Below are positions 7,742 through 16,787 of a stretch of 34,043 nucleotides of DNA, in pieces; the stretch's first letter is position 1, and every line of letters starts with the position of its first letter. Origin of the DNA: Triparma columacea (taxonomy: Eukaryota; Sar; Bolidophyceae; Parmales; Triparmaceae). The stretch lies in contig BRYA01000773.1 of NCBI GenBank assembly GCA_030267965.1, positions 1 through 34,043 of the forward strand, read 5' to 3'. The translations under genes were made by a program, and so were the position numbers. The notes below the pieces were generated by a model. It saw only the letters and a list, made by a program, of their open reading frames with translations. It made no database searches and was not told the origin of the DNA.

Positions 7742-8538
7742 ATGTACTGCATTCTCGGTCGCACGTCAATCTCAAGGCTCTCTTTGTCAACGTTTGGGCG
7801 ACGAGGAGTAGCAACTCTGGACGCGTCCACCCGCACAGCCCAGATAAACGCATTGGGATCTTGGGTAGATACGCTTCCTCTTTCTTCTGGTGATAATACT
7901 CTTGGTGTCGTGGGTACTGGGGGTAGAGATGCTATATATAAGGAGTATGCATTCAGAGATTTCAGCCAGGCTTTTGGTTTCATGACAAGGGTTGGATTAG
8001 AGGCTGAAAAGGTGAGCCAAACCAAATCTGGCGATTGACGGGGGGAAGAGCAACCATTCACACTTGCCTTCTCCAATTGATAGAAATATAAAGATTGTTT
8101 TGAGGGGAATGTAGTGGCTGTAACGACTTGTGTAGATACTTTTATACTCGTGTGGTGATTTTTAAAGCGAAATTGACGTGATTAACTAGAAGGGCAACTT
8201 GACATCCACTTCATATTTCGAGGGCGTCGGGGGGGAGATAAGGACGGCGTTATCCCCACTGCGTTATCCCCACTGCTGCAGAAAGAGAGAAATTGCTGGC
8301 CTAAATTACCCCAAACTAATACACAAACGCGCACAAATACACACAACAACAGATGGATCATCACCCCGAGTGGTTCAACGTGTACAACCGTGTCGAGGTG
8401 ACCCTCTCAACCCACGACGCCGGCCCCAACGGCGGTCTGAGCGAGAGGGACATCAAGTTGGCCAAGGCCATGGACGAAATTGCAAACGAGATTTTGGAGA
8501 GAAACCCAAACCCCCCGACTCTCACAAGTGTTCCGTAA
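7742..8538 (+). CDS. Pterin-4a-carbinolamine dehydratase, probably mitochondrial
   Basis: Two exons, 7742-8011 and 8353-8538, joined in phase 0 over a 341-nt intron (AAG|GTGAGCC ... AACAG|ATGGATCATC), give 151 residues. The enzyme dehydrates 4a-hydroxytetrahydropterin to regenerate the cofactor of aromatic amino-acid hydroxylases; some homologues act in organelles on pterin by-products. The family pattern is clear: [20 protein letters not shown] at the end of exon 1, then [16 protein letters not shown], the conserved active-site His-His-Pro, then LSTHDAG and [20 protein letters not shown]. The first about 25 residues (Arg/Ser/Thr-rich, no acidic residues, [15 protein letters not shown]) resemble a mitochondrial presequence. 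The exon boundary falls just before the HHP motif. It ends 73 bp before the convergent 2OG-oxygenase gene. Confidence 0.92.
8012..8352 (+). other. Intron of the PCD gene with a 14-bp tandem repeat
   Basis: A 341-nt GT-AG intron, the longest in the window. It contains two perfect adjacent copies of GCGTTATCCCCACT (8247-8260 and 8261-8274) and a GGGGGGG run near 8229. It ends in an A/C-rich stretch (ACACAAATACACACAACAAC) rather than a U-rich polypyrimidine tract. Nothing coding is seen in it. Confidence 0.8.
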
Positions 8539-8611
8539 AAAAACCCAAAATAAATGCTTTCCCAAACTCAGAAACCCTCAATTTATAGCTGCTCCCTCCC
8601 CCATCCCATAA

Positions 8612-10256
8612 TTATAGTTCCTGTCCCATCCCCCCCATCTCCTCCCTCCCCTCCTGCTCTTCCTTCTCCTCTACAATAATCCCAAATTCCTCTATTAGTT
8701 TCTCCACCTTGCCCATCCCGAACGTCCCCTCCCTCTCCATAACCATCTTCTTGTCCCCCTGTGTATCGTGCATAACAGCAATCGGAAGGTCCCCCTCCTT
8801 GAGTCCGAAAGCTGCCCACGCCCCCTTCGCCTTCTCCGTCGTCGCAGTGTAGACCTTAATTTTGTCTGAAATTTTCCTGGCGAGCGGCTGCAGCCACCAG
8901 TTTATCCCCGTCGGACTGTCCAGGTCCCTCAGCTCGTGCACGAAGACGATGAGCTTCGGCAACGGGTCCCTGAAGAGGCTCCCAACCTGCTGCGTGTTGT
9001 AAAGGTCCAGCATCCCAGTGTGCCCGAACACCCTGGTGTCCTCCCAAGTTACGGCGTACAGCGAACCCTTGGTTAGGGCCTTGTTCTTAGGCATGTCGTA
9101 GTAGAATGCGTCGTTGGGGGGGAAGCGCTCGAGGTGACGCTTGTAACCCTTCTCCTTCTGCTTGGTGCCGGTGATGTTTAGGTAAGGGGTTGAGTCGGAG
9201 TTCACGGGTACCTGGGAGCCGGAGACCGGACCGGAGGAAGAGATGTAGGAAGAAACCTCAGAGGGGTAGTTGAGGCCAATCTTTGTTGCGAGATCGTCCG
9301 TCAGGACCATGCAGTTTGGCTCGAGAGGCTTGGAGACCCACCAGTTCACCAGGAGCGTGATCCTCTCGCTTCCCTCGTCGTCCAGGCTGAGAGTCTTCGA
9401 CACCCCGTGGTTGAGGTCGCCTCGGAATATCACGTGCCTGTTCTTTTTCGGGTAGCTAAGGAACCCTTCGCTCGGGACCTCCGGGTACTCCACCGATCCG
9501 TCCAAGCTAGTCTGGTTAAGTATCAGAGTTGGGGCGCCAACATCAGTCAAGTACGTTATCGTACTAAGGATTGGGAACGACATCCTCATCTGCAGGCTCG
9601 CGTAAGCCTCGTCCTTGTCGTAGTGGAAACCTATCCCCTCCTTGGAGCCCCTGGCCTGGATCCACCACTCGGCGCCCTGAATGTCAGACTTCTTGTAGCG
9701 CTTCAAATCCCCATAGTGCTCGACTGTGTAGTCGGGCGTGTAGAAATCCTCGGGAACGGCGAGCTTGAAGAATTCCATTATGGAGGCCTCAATGTAGTTG
9801 CGGGGAGTGGAATCAAAGGAGAACCACGTTGTCGGACGCTTGCCGAACTTCATGTCGCCGCTGAAGTGTGGAAGGGGAGGGAGTGCGGAGGTGGGGGTCA
9901 GGCTTTGTCCCATGTCGTTACATTGTCTTCACCAGAACAAATTTGCTGCAACTTGTTTTCTGTCGGCTGTTACTCCTTCGTCATTCCTCAACCCCTCATA
10001 CCTTCCCTCTCCCTATATTTTCCCAGCTCTTCCGTCCGTTTTGTACGCCTGAAACGTGGGTAACTTACCTCTCGTATATATCACCAGCTGCCTGATAGGT
10101 TTCTACCTCTGTTTTTACTTTTCCGATAACCGTGAGGGAGAGAACATCATCAAAACCAACGGCGAGAGTGGAGAAGGGTTCCACTAAGGGATCGGGAAGG
10201 GACTGGGAGGATATGAGCGTGGGTAGAATGAGGGCAAGCGAAAGAAGGGTGGCCAT
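8612..10256 (-). CDS. Secretory 2-oxoglutarate/Fe(II) dioxygenase with thioredoxin-like C-terminus
   Basis: Exons 10256-10069 and 9926-8612 on the minus strand (donor GAG AG|GTAAGTT, acceptor GTGAAG|A, phase 2, 142-nt intron) give 500 residues. Residues 1-18 (MATLLSLALILPTLISSQ) are a signal peptide. The double-stranded beta-helix oxygenase core shows the iron triad: GFHYDKD with H164 and D166, and DLNHG with H236. Next is SERITLLVNWW, whose R251 is positioned to bind 2-oxoglutarate. From about residue 385, LPKLIVFVHELRDLD with a following alpha/beta pattern looks like a redox-inactive thioredoxin fold, as in PDI-related proteins; no CxxC is present. A secretory-pathway protein hydroxylase is the likely role; the substrate is unknown. 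An E-rich tail ends the protein. The acceptor was chosen because the nearby GTTGCAG alternative leads to an in-frame stop. Confidence 0.8.
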
Positions 10257-10462
10257 TTTTAAGGTTCCCTCAGGGTCCTTTTTTCCTGTTTGATGTCTTC
10301 TTCTGTGCTGGATTGTTCTTCTGTTCTTCGTTCTTCGTTATTCCATTTTTGGACGAAGCTGTTGAGTTGCGATTTGATTATATTGCAATTAATCAACATT
10401 TCGTAATATAAATGTATAAGTTTGAATTCCGCTGCGTTTATTTGGTCTCCTTCTTGTCTCGT

Positions 10463-13400
10463 TTACAGTTTCCAGTCAAGGGCCTTCTGGGCCCTCAGTC
10501 TCGCAGCTTCTCTGTTTTTGGCCATCCAGTCGTCCGCGAGGGTCACCTCGTTGTCCTCTTTCAGGTTAATGTTTTCGTTTTCTCTTGTGGCTTTCTTCTC
10601 CGACTTCTCCTTCTTCTCCTTCTTCTTCTCCTTCTTTTCCTCCTTCTTCTTCTTCTCCTTCTTCTTCTTCTCCTTCTTCTTCTTCTTCTTCTTCTCCTTC
10701 TTCTTCTTCTCCTTCTTCTCCTTCTTCCTCCTCTTCCTCCTCTCCCCGCTGCTCTCACTATCTCCGCTGCTACTGCTGCTGCTGCTGCCGTTGCTAGAAC
10801 TCGAGCTTGCACTCCTGCTCCTGCTCCGGCTCCTGCTCCTGCTCCTGCTCCGGCTCCTCTTCCGCTTCCCCTCCTTCTTCCCAACCCCCGCCGAGAAGTC
10901 AAGATTATCGTCGTTGTCCAAGCTGCACCTAGTAGAAGGGCTCCTCATGTCCTTTTTCAATTGCACTGAGCAGTTTCCCTTTTTTGCCTTCCAAGCTTCC
11001 AATCGTTCCTTCTTTGCCCTCATGTTGTTGGCTCCGCTGTCCTTCTTCTCCTCCTTCTTTTCAACCCCCGCCAAGAAGTCAAGATTGTCGTCGTCGTCCG
11101 AGCTGCACCTAGAAGGGCTCCTCATGTCTCCTTTCAATTGCACTGGGCAGTTTTCCTTTTTTGCCCCCCAGCGCGTCTTTTCCCTCATGTTGTTAGCTCC
11201 GCTGTCCTTCTTCTCCTCCTTCTTTTCAACCCCCGCCAAGAAGTCAAGATTATTGTCGTCGTTTGAGCTGCACCTAGAAGGGCTCCTCATGTCCCCCTTC
11301 CATTGCACTGGGCAGTCCCACCCCATGAACCAAAGCACTCCGCTCCTTACAGCTTCCTCGGCTGCTTCCCCCAACATTTCAACAAACGCTACCCCTTCGT
11401 TCTTATTCCGCTCCTTATCCCAGGGAATTCTGATAGGCCCGACATTATTTCTCCCGTACTTGTCAGTGAGGATTGAGAATAAAGATTCTCTCAATACTTT
11501 CTCAGTAGTAGTAGTAGGGATATTTCTCGGGAGTCCGGAAATAAAAATGTCCCTCGGTCGAAGTCGATCTTGCTCCCATTGCTCTCGTTCTCGGCGTTCT
11601 CGTTCTCGGCGTTCTCGTTCTCGCACATTTGCGAACCAGCCGTCCATTATTTCCCCCAATATAGCCTTCGCCCTATTAATATCGGCAAGGTAGGGGCTGA
11701 TGAAAGTAATGGAAGCCATCTTGGACCCAGGGGGCAAATCACGAAGCCCCAACACTTCCATGCCGCAACCAGTATCGTCAATAATCTTCCTCCTGGTCAC
11801 ACCACCTTGACCAACAACATATGGAAGTGCATCAGCATCAATTTTAATGGTCTCCCTTATTGGGCTGCTGGGTCTTTGGAGAGGTTCAAAGTGCCCGAAT
11901 TGCTCTTGCTCATCGTTTCCAAAGTCGGGTCGTGGGGGTGGCTCAAAACCGTCTGGCCTCGATGGTGGTTCGAAATCCGATGGCCTCGACGGTGGCTCGT
12001 AGCCCGTCGCTGTGTATACGCCTGGATCTTGCGGTTTCTGCCGGTCGTTTTTACTCTCCGTGCTATGGTGGCTCTTCGCGACCTCAGCGGCCTCTAGGTG
12101 CTCCGTCTCCACACACAGCTCCACGTAATCGCTCTTAGTTTTCTTCCCCACCCCAACGTCTACGCCTCTACCCTCTAGGATCTCTTGCAGCCCCTGGATC
12201 TCGAGCTCCTCGTACTTTTTACACTTCATCTTCATCAGCATCGCCCTGACCTTCCTGTTCTGTTTGACCCACTCGTTACCTTTCCCTCCAACTGCCCCCA
12301 TCCCGTCCCGAAGCCTTCCCTCCAGCTCCGAGGCGTCGAAGCCCCTGCCAAATCCTTCCAAGACCCCCTTGATGCCTCTGCAAACAGTGAGCAGGTCGTC
12401 GCCCTCAACACAGGTATCCTTCCATGCCGTCTCCACGCCCTGAACCCAAAACTCCTCAACCTTCGCCTCCACGATTCTCTCGAGCTCCGTCTTCACCTCC
12501 TCGCCCGTGAGCTGTTCGATCCATCGCCCCGGGTTCTTTCCCATAACTTCCTTCGGTACCATCCCTGCAACCACCGCCGCCAGCACGTTCTCCGTGACTT
12601 TCCCCCCCTCCCTCTCCACCCGCATTTCGAATACGTCTCCTTTCCCTCTATACTCCCTCCCCGTCAGGTTCTTCAAAAGTTCCTCCCTCCCCCCGTCCCA
12701 CCACCACTCGTCCATAACCTCCCCCTGGTCCCTCATCGTGCTGCACCCCCACTCGTCCCTCCCGAGCTTGCAGACCAGGTCCTCCCTGGACAAGGAAACG
12801 CACACGCCCCAACCCTCCTCGTCCATGCTCCACCGACCGTTCGTAAAGAGTGTGCTACCAGGCCCCGAGGGCACAGTCCCGAACACCAGGTCCTGGGGAG
12901 GAGCGAAGCGACGGCAAAAGAGGTTGGCTATGGGAGGAGCGAGGCGACGAAAAATGGTCCAGCTGACGTAAACCCTGCTTCACCTCTTCCCATCTCACCT
13001 CCTCATTCTCCTCCTCGTCCTCCTCCCCCCTCGCCCTGAACTCAATGATCTCTATCTTCCCTGTTTTCTTCTTAACCTTCCCCCCCTCCTTCCTCCTCCA
13101 TCCCCTCCCCTCCCCCCTAACCTCGTTAAGTCCAACCACCTCCCCCATCCTTGCCCTACACCATTCCTCATACCCCATATTCCTGTCCCCCATCCACCCT
13201 TCCTTCCTACACTCTTCATATTCCCCCGCCAGTACCCTTATCTTTGCCGCGATCTCTCTAAAAACCGGCCTCAAAACGAACCCGTCTAAACATGAAGTCT
13301 GTATTAGTCTATCCTTATCCCAAGTCGTACACCAGTCCCCACCCATAACCCCCCTCGCCCAGCCCGCTACGTCACCCCTGCTAACAAGGCCGCTAGGGTG

Positions 13401-14029
13401 TGCTGGTGATGTGTTGGAGGGGATAGGTAGAGGGTAGGATGCGTAATCAAACACGGTAAAACCAGTGAGGGTGGAGGGAGTGCACCAACCGGAGGCTTGG
13501 AGGGGCTTGGGAGGAGGATCTAGGGAGGCGTTTTGACCACGGTCACGACAAAGGAGGACGTCCATTATTACGTGGAGCTTCTTCATCTTTTTACTGGGGG
13601 GGGGGGGGGGAATGGGGAATTATGTAAGCGTTTAGTTTTGTTGCGGTGTGATTTTTTGGTTTGCTGTGGATTATTGTTCCTTAATAGGCACATGCAATTA
13701 TCTAATGTCACCAAGCAAGGAAGAAACTGTCGCCAAACAAGCACCCTCTCCCCCAATGCTCACCTGCTGAAAGCTGGCAACACAGAGGCTACAAGTTTGT
13801 CGAAGCTCTCCACACTACTTGTTGTCTTCATCTTTCCCTTCCCTCTTCTCTCGTCAGTCTCGTTTAAACTTGATATTTGATTTGTTGGAATGAGGTGCAT
13901 TTTCGTAGGTGGATTAGAAGGGGGTGGGATTGTGAGTTGAAAATGTTCCGGCTTTGACTTTGGCAGTGGATGTATTAGTTTAGACGTTATTGACGATTGA
14001 AATTGTAGTGAAGGTGTAGAAGAAGGCAT
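10463..14029 (-). CDS. SAP/KH/RRM/SR-type RNA-binding protein
   Basis: Three exons on the minus strand, 14029-13764, 13593-12984 and 12892-10463, give 1101 residues. The introns are 170 nt (phase 2, acceptor preceded by a long C run) and 91 nt (phase 0). The N-terminal 500 residues are unrecognised. A SAP-like helix pair lies near 514-551 (IQGLQEILEGRGVDVGVGKK). A KH domain spans about 640-708 (IKIDADALPYVVGQGG, GxxG = GQGG). An RRM spans about 737-820 (RDIFISGLPRN as RNP2-like strand, EGVAFVEM as RNP1-like). Next are three tandem repeats of 55-60 residues, an RS dipeptide block, a polyserine block, a long K/E run, and the end motif WMAKNREAARLRAQKALDWK. This combination suggests a nuclear pre-mRNA processing factor. 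The first Met could be further downstream: KKMKKLHVIMDV at the exon 1/2 join also contains Mets. Joining exon 1 keeps frame and extends a plausible helix. Confidence 0.8.
10600..10745 (-). repeat. CTT/CTC triplet repeat encoding Lys/Glu run
   Basis: On the plus strand this is an almost uninterrupted CTTCTT/CTCCTT array. On the coding minus strand it reads AAG/GAG and encodes the K/E-rich tail of the RNA-binding protein. The array is likely to vary in length between strains. Confidence 0.85.
10880..11330 (-). repeat. Three coding tandem repeats of 165-180 bp
   Basis: The unit begins CPVQxKGDMRSPSRCS, continues LDFLAGVEKKEEKKDSGANN and ends in a basic linker. Copies are offset by 165 bp (11265 to 11100) and 180 bp (11101 to 10921). 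Copies 1 and 2 are nearly identical; the third, C-terminal copy is more diverged. The first copy starts inside the RRM's last strand (GWDCPVQWKGDM), so the RRM edge itself was duplicated. Confidence 0.85.
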
Positions 14030-14378
14030 TGTTGACGTTGTGAGTGTGTGTGTATGTACGTTAAATGTCTTGTACTACTCCACTAACCCGATTCTAATTA
14101 TGGGGAATTTTTGGGGCACATTTCCCACTTTCCCACTTCTTTTAGGGCCAATTTCAACAATTACCTTAATTTTAATTCGCTGTCTCTAATGGACAAGCCA
14201 TTTCAAGAGACATTTTGTAGGCACCATGCGCATAAAGGCCATTTGAGTGTTTCCATTTGAGAGCTTATTTTTTCGACCTTTTCTTCTGACCTTCATTCGC
14301 CCTTTTCATCCACAAACACATATTTAACATTCTTTCCTCAGTTTTTACGGTAATTCTAAATATTATAGACAAAATACG
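14030..14378. other. Divergent intergenic region
   Basis: AT-richer spacer between the start codons of the RNA-binding protein gene (minus) and mL46 (plus). It presumably contains both promoters. No ORF, RNA gene or strong repeat is visible. Confidence 0.55.
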
Positions 14379-15512
14379 ATGATATCATCAAGAGTAACAT
14401 CTAGAATGATGTCTACAATAATGAAAACAAAGGATATGCTCAAAATTAGAACAACAGCGTTGACTCCTCTCCAGGACGTGAGGTGAGTTTCTCTGCTTTC
14501 TACAACAGAAACGTTAGTGTATGTTCATATTGCAACGCCTAAGCTTATTATACGCCCAGTACAACTACTCCTCTCCACTCAATCATCTCACACGACCCTA
14601 CACCCCTAAAGAGTCGGCATCCTCCTGGAGCGTCTCCCCTTAGTCCAGAAGGGTTCCATCCACGGCAACCCTTACTTGCTCGGTGAGCGTAGCATCTCCC
14701 CCGTGACCCCCCTCGACGAGCTGTCCCGTAACATCCGCCGCGTCACCAGGATCAAGAACCAGGGAGGCAAGGTTACTGAAGGGACCAAAATTATCGAGGA
14801 CAGGGTGGAGACACAGGACTTCGAGTACTACGACAGACTTCCGCCGTTCGCGCAGAGGGAGCTCAAGAAGGCTGAGGAGAGCGGGAGTTTGGCTAGGGAC
14901 GACGTCGAGAGGAACGCCTTTGACAGGTGCTACATGCTGGTTAGAGATGGGGAGGGGGGGGACTGGAGGTTCCCTACTAGCGACGTTCTAACAGACGAGG
15001 GTGGGAGCTTGAGGAAGGTCGGGGAGAGGGTCGTAGCTAGGCTCATGAACGGATTCTCCGACGGGGGGGACGTCAAAGGGATCAAGACTGAGGAGGAGAT
15101 CAGGGCTGAGTTGGAGGCCCTCAGGATCACAGACTCTGAGGACGAGGGGGGCATGACGCTGAAGGAGAAGAGGAGGAAGAGGAAGAGGCTTAAGGAGATG
15201 AAGGGGAGCGTCGAGGCCGAGGCGGGGCAGAAGGCGAAGGAGGAGGTTCCAGGATACCTGGAGATGATCGGAAACAGCCCGATGGGGGTCATGGAGATGA
15301 ACGGGAGCAGGGTCTACCTAATGAGGTGCTACGTCAAGGACGTCCACATGGTCACCGTCCAAGACTGGGGGAGGCTACACGGTGCGATCGAGGAGAACCT
15401 GGGGGGGGGACAAGTGGGATGGTTCACAAGGGAGGAAATCGTAAAGGGAGGAATGATCAAGGACGAGGCGGGGGAAACGGAGAGGTTCCTAGACTTACTG
15501 CTACAGGATTAA
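14379..15512 (+). CDS. Mitochondrial large-subunit ribosomal protein mL46 (Nudix-fold)
   Basis: Exons 14379-14482 and 14612-15512 (donor GTGAG|GTGAGT, acceptor CCCTAAAG|AGTCGG, phase 2, 129-nt intron) give 334 residues. Exon 1 is a clear mitochondrial presequence: MISSRVTSRMMSTIMKTKD, basic and hydroxylated with one acidic residue. Exon 2 begins VGILLERLPLV, the conserved mL46 start, then TPLDELSR. Further on are a degenerate Nudix region (DWRFPTSDVLTDEGGSLRKV then GERVVARL) and a C-terminal strand set (VYLMRCYVKD, QVGWFTREEI). In known mitoribosomes mL46 is a structural Nudix-fold protein of the large subunit, not a hydrolase. The middle insert, about 155-195, is K/E-rich. The acceptor is unusual (AAAG, little polypyrimidine) but is supported by the restored family N-terminus. 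The 3' half is strongly G-rich. Confidence 0.83.
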
Positions 15513-15605
15513 GGGCGGACAAACTAATAGCGATGAAAGATTGGCATGAAAAGGAGAAACGTCTCAGCTAATTTTCTGGCATATTTTTTCCCCACTTTTT
15601 GAACC

Positions 15606-16442
15606 ATGAATTCCACCATTCGAATAGCTCTCCTCGTCTTCTTCGCTACGCATATTCCCATTACACTATTCGTGGATGGTCAGGCTGTCTTTGGGGATCG
15701 TAAGTCCCAACAACCATTGCTATTCCCGCCCCTCCCTCGACTCACACCATTTTGAACTGTCGATATTTTCGCCCACTTACCTCCTCAGTCTACCCCCGTA
15801 TTGCGAGAGAGACATACGCATTGTATATAACAACGTTTAATGATAATTTGATGGCCAAACCGCCACTATGGTTGAAATCACTGATTGTTTCAGAGCTCCT
15901 CCTGCAGGTGAGAAATGAAGTGACAATCGAGGCAGGCGAATCGATCCGCTGAGACAATATGCACGTGGGTTGAATTTGCCGGTGTCTCCATACCCCCTCC
16001 CCCCTCCCCTTCCTCACCCTTCTTGTAATTTTCTCTTTGCCCTCCCAAGCTTCCCTTCTTCTTCTTTGCCTGCTGGGCCCTTATGAAAAAGAAGGAGAGT
16101 CTAAAGCTGCCCGGAATTGTCTACGGCGCACATACCGCGACTACCATGATTCCGATACTCTCCCACTTTGCCTTAGCGGAGGATCTCAAGGTGGAGGAGA
16201 AACTCGTTCTGGTTGGCTTCTATTTACCGGTGAGTGAGTGGGTCCTGCCCCGGTCCTTTTCGCCCAGTTTGCGCCCGCTTTTTCTCCTTTCTGCCCATTT
16301 GCTTAACACTTTGGTCTCCCAAACCCTTGCACAGTATCTGTTGTTTCCTTTGTTGATGCTTTTCATTTGCCTTGGCGAGGGCCCTATCTTCGACGACTAT
16401 CCCAGAATAAACCGTCAGCACGCTAAGGCTAAACTTTACTAA
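15606..16442 (+). CDS. EXPERA-domain ER membrane protein (TMEM97/sigma-2 receptor-like)
   Basis: Four exons, 15606-15699, 15789-15907, 16050-16229 and 16335-16442, all GT-AG, give 166 residues, close to the usual TMEM97 length. The first helix holds FFATHIPITLFVDGQAVFG, the family hallmark H-I-P-I-T plus D-x-Q. Exon 2 carries the short loop and second helix (YITTFNDNLMAKPPLWLKSL, then SELLLQ). Exon 3 gives LPFFFFACWAL and a conserved GAHTATTMIPIL helix. Exon 4 gives YLLFPLLMLFICLGEGP. Four membrane helices result. The acidic pocket residues corresponding to the sterol/ligand site appear present (D of TLFVD, E of VSELL). The C-terminus KAKLY fits a KxKxx ER retrieval signal. In animals the family affects sterol isomerisation and transport and NPC1 stability; the algal role is unknown. 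Starts 93 bp after mL46 on the same strand. Confidence 0.9.
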
Positions 16443-16787
16443 TCGTCCTGATAAAATACTAAACCAATCGTCCTGATGAAATCCAATTTATCTTTAACAA
16501 TTTATTTCATCCCATTTTTTTCCTTCCTTCCCTCTCTTCCAACCCTCTGCTCCAAGCGCTGTGGGCACAACTGATACACCTCCTTTCCAATTGACCTGTC
16601 GGAAAACGCGACCCAACTCAGGCAACCCCCTCCAACCTACCAAACGGTCTTTCTCCTTTAGCCCAGCCCCGCTACCTGGTTCCCTTCCTCATCTCCCCCC
16701 CCCCTCCCCTTATCGTCACTCCGAAGCAGTTGCATTAGAAATCAGTGAAGTTGCCCTAACTTCCCGTGAAACAACTATATCGCCTGG
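16443..16787. other. Intergenic region before the K+ channel gene
   Basis: A 345-bp C/T-rich spacer between two plus-strand genes. It includes a C-run near 16697-16708. It probably holds the TMEM97-like gene's 3' UTR and the channel gene's promoter. No supported ORF or RNA gene. Confidence 0.5.

Noticed and set aside
7522..8076. Long minus-strand frame extending the SET gene's N-terminus across the PCD exon
   Set aside because: The extra residues lie antisense to the conserved PCD exon and look unlike any SET N-terminus; the ATG at 7683 gives a normal SMYD-like start.
10412..11693. Leu/Phe/Ser-rich plus-strand frames opposite the RNA-binding protein gene
   Set aside because: They arise from the CTT/CTC array and SR-coding DNA read in the wrong direction; the KH and RRM domains are clearly on the minus strand.
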